From: an uncultured Spirochaetales bacterium
GTDB taxonomy: Bacteria > UBP6 > UBA1177
Length of the DNA: 8,666 bases
Assembly (NCBI GenBank): GCA_902780365.1
Contig: CACZFE010000170.1
Coordinates: forward strand, 1 to 8,666
Direction: 5' to 3'
Part shown: piece by piece, positions 7,126-8,666 of the stretch
Numbering within the stretch: position 1 is the stretch's first letter
Layout of the letters: every line of letters starts with the position of its first letter
Made by a program: the position numbers and the translations under genes
Notes under the pieces: model-generated
Told to the model about the DNA's origin: nothing
The model's input: the letters and a program-made list of their open reading frames with translations, nothing else
The model's database searches: none

Positions 7126-7886
7126 AGATCCCGCTCGGAACTTTTGTCTTTGACCATGAAACTTCGGAACTTATTGCCGACATAACAAAACACAGACAGA
7201 AAGTAATCGTCGCGAAAGGGGGCATCGGAGGCAGAGGCAACGCAAAATTCAAAACAAGCGTCAACAAAGCACCGCACTACGCACAGGAAGGGCTTCCCGG
7301 CGAGCGCAAAAAAGTGCGTCTCGAACTCAAACTTATGGCCGATGTCGGAATCATCGGCTTCCCGTCTGTCGGAAAATCGACTCTCATCAGCGTCATCAGC
7401 AACGCGCGGCCAAAAATAGCGGAATACCCTTTCACGACACTTGTTCCGAACCTCGGCATGGTCGAAGGAAAGGACTTCATACCGTTTGTCGTCGCGGACA
7501 TTCCCGGACTTATCGAAGGAGCCCACACAGGAGCCGGACTCGGTCACAGATTCCTGCGTCATGTCGAAAGGTCACGCTTCCTCATTCACCTCGTCGAAAT
7601 AAATCCGGCACGCAAATCGCCCGTTGACGACATAAAAACGATCAACCGCGAACTTGAACTTTTTGATCCGGAACTTGCAAAAAGAGAGCAGATAATCGTT
7701 CTCAACAAAATCGATTCTTACGGTGAAGAAGAAGAAAAACTGAGAGACGAACTCCGCGAATTCGTTAAGGATATACCCTACTTCGAAATAAGCGGCATCA
7801 CGAGAAACGGCGTGAAGGAACTCATGGATTTCGTCGGTCAGAAAGTTATTGAATACAGAAACCGAGAAAAAGAAGAAAACCAATAA
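7080..7886 (+). CDS. obgE: obgE, 3' piece: rest of Obg domain and GTPase domain
   Basis: Uninterrupted remainder of obgE; homology already begins at 7065 (NGQKG) before the in-frame ATG at 7080. That ATG lacks a properly spaced ribosome-binding site and is unlikely to be a true start. The first part completes the glycine-rich Obg fold (GSNMYGRGGESTIVKIPLGT, then AKGGIGGRGNAKFKTS). The G domain has all motifs: G1 GFPSVGKST (7356-7382), G2 PFTT, G3 DIPGLIEGAHTGAGLGHRFL, G4 NKID and G5-like SGIT. It ends soon after (EYRNREKEENQ), so the variable C-terminal OCT domain of Firmicutes Obg is absent, as in many proteobacterial forms. Adding the missing segment would give about 340 residues, normal for the family. 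Obg binds the 50S subunit and couples ribosome assembly to GTP and ppGpp levels. A possible intrinsic terminator follows at 7895-7932. Confidence 0.88.
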   Translation: MGSNMYGRGGESTIVKIPLGTFVFDHETSELIADITKHRQKVIVAKGGIGGRGNAKFKTSVNKAPHYAQEGLPGERKKVRLELKLMADVGIIGFPSVGKSTLISVISNARPKIAEYPFTTLVPNLGMVEGKDFIPFVVADIPGLIEGAHTGAGLGHRFLRHVERSRFLIHLVEINPARKSPVDDIKTINRELELFDPELAKREQIIVLNKIDSYGEEEEKLRDELREFVKDIPYFEISGITRNGVKELMDFVGQKVIEYRNREKEENQ

Positions 7887-7894
7887 ATAAATTT

Positions 7895-7932
7895 GCAAAG
7901 TCTGTTTTTTTCCTTAACATGCTTTGCTTTTT
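7895..7932 (+). terminator. Probable intrinsic terminator after obgE
   Basis: GCAAAG (7895-7900) pairs with CTTTGC (7922-7927). The stem continues past a U-G wobble and one mismatch with TGTT (7903-7906) against AACA (7916-7919), leaving a 9-base loop. Five T (7928-7932) follow directly. It starts 8 bases after the obgE stop and would separate obgE from the acyl carrier protein gene. The stem is AT-rich, so termination may be partial. Confidence 0.55.
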
Positions 7933-7976
7933 CGAACGGATTTTTCCGTGTGATCATTTTAAACAGTGAGGGATTT

Positions 7977-8132
7977 ATGGAAGAACTTAAACAAGAAATA
8001 AAAAAAGTAATAATCTCCTCTTTGGAACTTGAGGATATTAAACCGGAAGACATCGTTGACTCTGAACCGATTTTCGGTGAAGGTCTCGGTCTCGACTCAA
8101 TTGATGCGCTAGAACTCGGAGTTGCCCTCAAG
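7977..8132 (+). pseudogene. Acyl carrier protein, 5' part only, cut at a sequence junction
   Basis: Carries growing acyl chains on a phosphopantetheine arm in fatty acid or polyene synthesis. ATG 7977 is set by GAGGG at 7968-7972. Residues 1-52 (MEELKQEIKKVIISSLELED to GVALK) are a clear PP-binding helix bundle start. The attachment motif is GLGLDSIDALEL with Ser41; the EGLGLDSID form is typical of stand-alone ACPs in aryl-polyene and similar specialised fatty-acid clusters rather than of housekeeping AcpP (usually DLGADSLD). After Lys52 (base 8132) homology stops: the last third of the domain, expected to start with K-(K/R)-x-(F/Y)-G, is replaced by residues read antisense to an rRNA methyltransferase. 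The frame stays open by chance to a TAG at 8499-8501. A complete gene would have about 80-90 codons. The break is probably a chimeric junction rather than natural decay. Confidence 0.75.
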
Positions 8133-8666
8133 TGTGCGCACCAGAGTAAAAATCTTCGTTCCGATATGGTTGATTTCGGAATTGACTTTAGCGTCCTCAA
8201 TAGCCTCGGGTACGTATTCTATGCCAACAACCCGACGGGCCTGACGGGCTACGAAATTGGCGATGGTGCCTGTGCCGGTATAGAGGTCGTAAACGGTCTC
8301 GCTGCCAGTAAGACCGGCAAACTGGCGGGCAACGGAGTAAAGGTGATAAGCCTGTTCGGTGTTGGTCTGATAGAACGACTTGGGACCAACCTTGAACTTC
8401 AGGTCTTCCATCAGCTCGAAGATGTGATCCTTACCCTTGAATGTCAGAATCTCCTGGTCGCCGATGGTGTCGTTGCACTTCTGGTTGTCCAAATAGAGTA
8501 GGGAAGTAATCTGCGGAAACTTGTCTGCAATATGTTGCATCAGCGCAAACGCTATCTGTCCGTTCTCGTCGTATCTGCTCACCCTCTCTATGGAAGGGGT
8601 TGGGGGGAGGCAGAACTGGTAAATGACCCTGTACTCGCCTCTGGCGCTGTTGCGGTTGATGACATC
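8109..8666 (-). CDS. rlmD: 23S rRNA uracil-C5 methyltransferase, RlmD/TrmA family, partial at both ends
   Basis: SAM-dependent RNA m5U methyltransferase (RlmD/RumA class). The frame is open to the right window edge, so the N-terminal TRAM/FeS part lies outside; the GTG at 8580-8582 is internal. Visible blocks are ALMQHIADKFPQITSLLY, then DHIFELMEDLKFKVGPKSFY with QTN (the family FxQxN), SAM motif I DLYTGTGTIANF and the following VVGIEYVPEAIEDAKVNSEI. The catalytic DPPR and SCNP motifs of the C-terminus are missing because the gene is cut near 8132-8140; the remaining codons to the TAG at 8109 are antisense acyl-carrier-protein sequence. A one-base loss near 8161-8162 seems to have shifted the frame just before the cut (NEDFYSG can be read in the next frame). 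The wording of these blocks recalls Prevotella or Bacteroides homologues, unlike the rest of the window. Confidence 0.8.
   Translation of the reverse strand, partial: DVINRNSARGEYRVIYQFCLPPTPSIERVSRYDENGQIAFALMQHIADKFPQITSLLYLDNQKCNDTIGDQEILTFKGKDHIFELMEDLKFKVGPKSFYQTNTEQAYHLYSVARQFAGLTGSETVYDLYTGTGTIANFVARQARRVVGIEYVPEAIEDAKVNSEINHIGTKIFTLVRTLEGNSEF

Noticed and set aside
6963..7562. Open frame of 199 codons on the minus strand within obgE
   Set aside because: It is antisense to well-supported Obg sequence, including part of the G domain, and shows no motif or start signal.
7936..7949. Hairpin ACGGA-TTTT-TCCGT upstream of the acyl carrier protein
   Set aside because: The stem is only 5 bp and no T-run follows, so it is unlikely to terminate; the hairpin at 7895-7932 is the better candidate.
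7893..8501. Longer acyl carrier protein frame, 202 codons, from an upstream start to the TAG at 8499
   Set aside because: The upstream start lacks a ribosome-binding site and overlaps the terminator hairpin. Beyond 8132 the residues are antisense to the methyltransferase and have no ACP similarity, so this is not a fusion protein.

Overview
The window looks like Gram-negative bacterial DNA of intermediate GC content, most of it (about 1 to 8132) from one genome. A very large cysteine-rich lipoprotein has an acidic Asp/Glu stalk, many EGF-like or Dickkopf-like C-x(n)-G-x-C modules and PPC-type beta domains. A second cysteine-rich tandem-repeat protein sits beside it. Together they suggest a former 'deltaproteobacterial' lineage such as Myxococcota or Bradymonadota. 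That is inference from architecture; no 16S or other marker was compared.

Layout: (1) 1-794, plus strand: the 3' part of a secreted-type protein made of 129-residue, 12-cysteine tandem repeats. (2) 809-2167, minus strand: a MATE-family multidrug/cation antiporter, convergent with the first gene and with its own clear promoter at 2210-2237. (3) 2277-6113, minus strand: a 1278-residue lipoprotein. (4) 6114-6282: a divergent intergenic region with a strong sigma-70 promoter for the ribosomal genes and a weaker candidate for the lipoprotein. (5) 6283-6876, plus strand: rplU (bL21) and rpmA (bL27), followed by an intrinsic terminator. (6) 6949-7886, plus strand: obgE, in the usual rplU-rpmA-obgE order, but with about 30 codons missing and a frame change near 7062-7065. 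(7) 7977-8132, plus strand: the 5' half of an acyl carrier protein of the EGLGLDSIDALEL type. (8) About 8133-8666, minus strand: part of an RlmD/TrmA-family rRNA uracil-C5 methyltransferase that looks Bacteroidales-like.

The ribosomal genes and obgE form the conserved ribosome-biogenesis block. The cysteine-rich proteins are probably exported and disulfide-stabilised, displayed on or near the outer membrane; their ligands or partners are not visible here. MATE works at the inner membrane and shows no functional link to its neighbours.

Two spots are structurally suspect. The obgE lesion breaks a gene that is essential in most bacteria. At 8132/8140 two unrelated genes are both cut at the same point. 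Both look more like assembly or recombination breakpoints than normal gene structure, and the sequence right of about 8132 may belong to another organism. I found no CRISPR array, tRNA, rRNA, transposase or recognisable mobile element, and no convincing new multi-gene system. The most original biology is the pair of cysteine-rich surface proteins.
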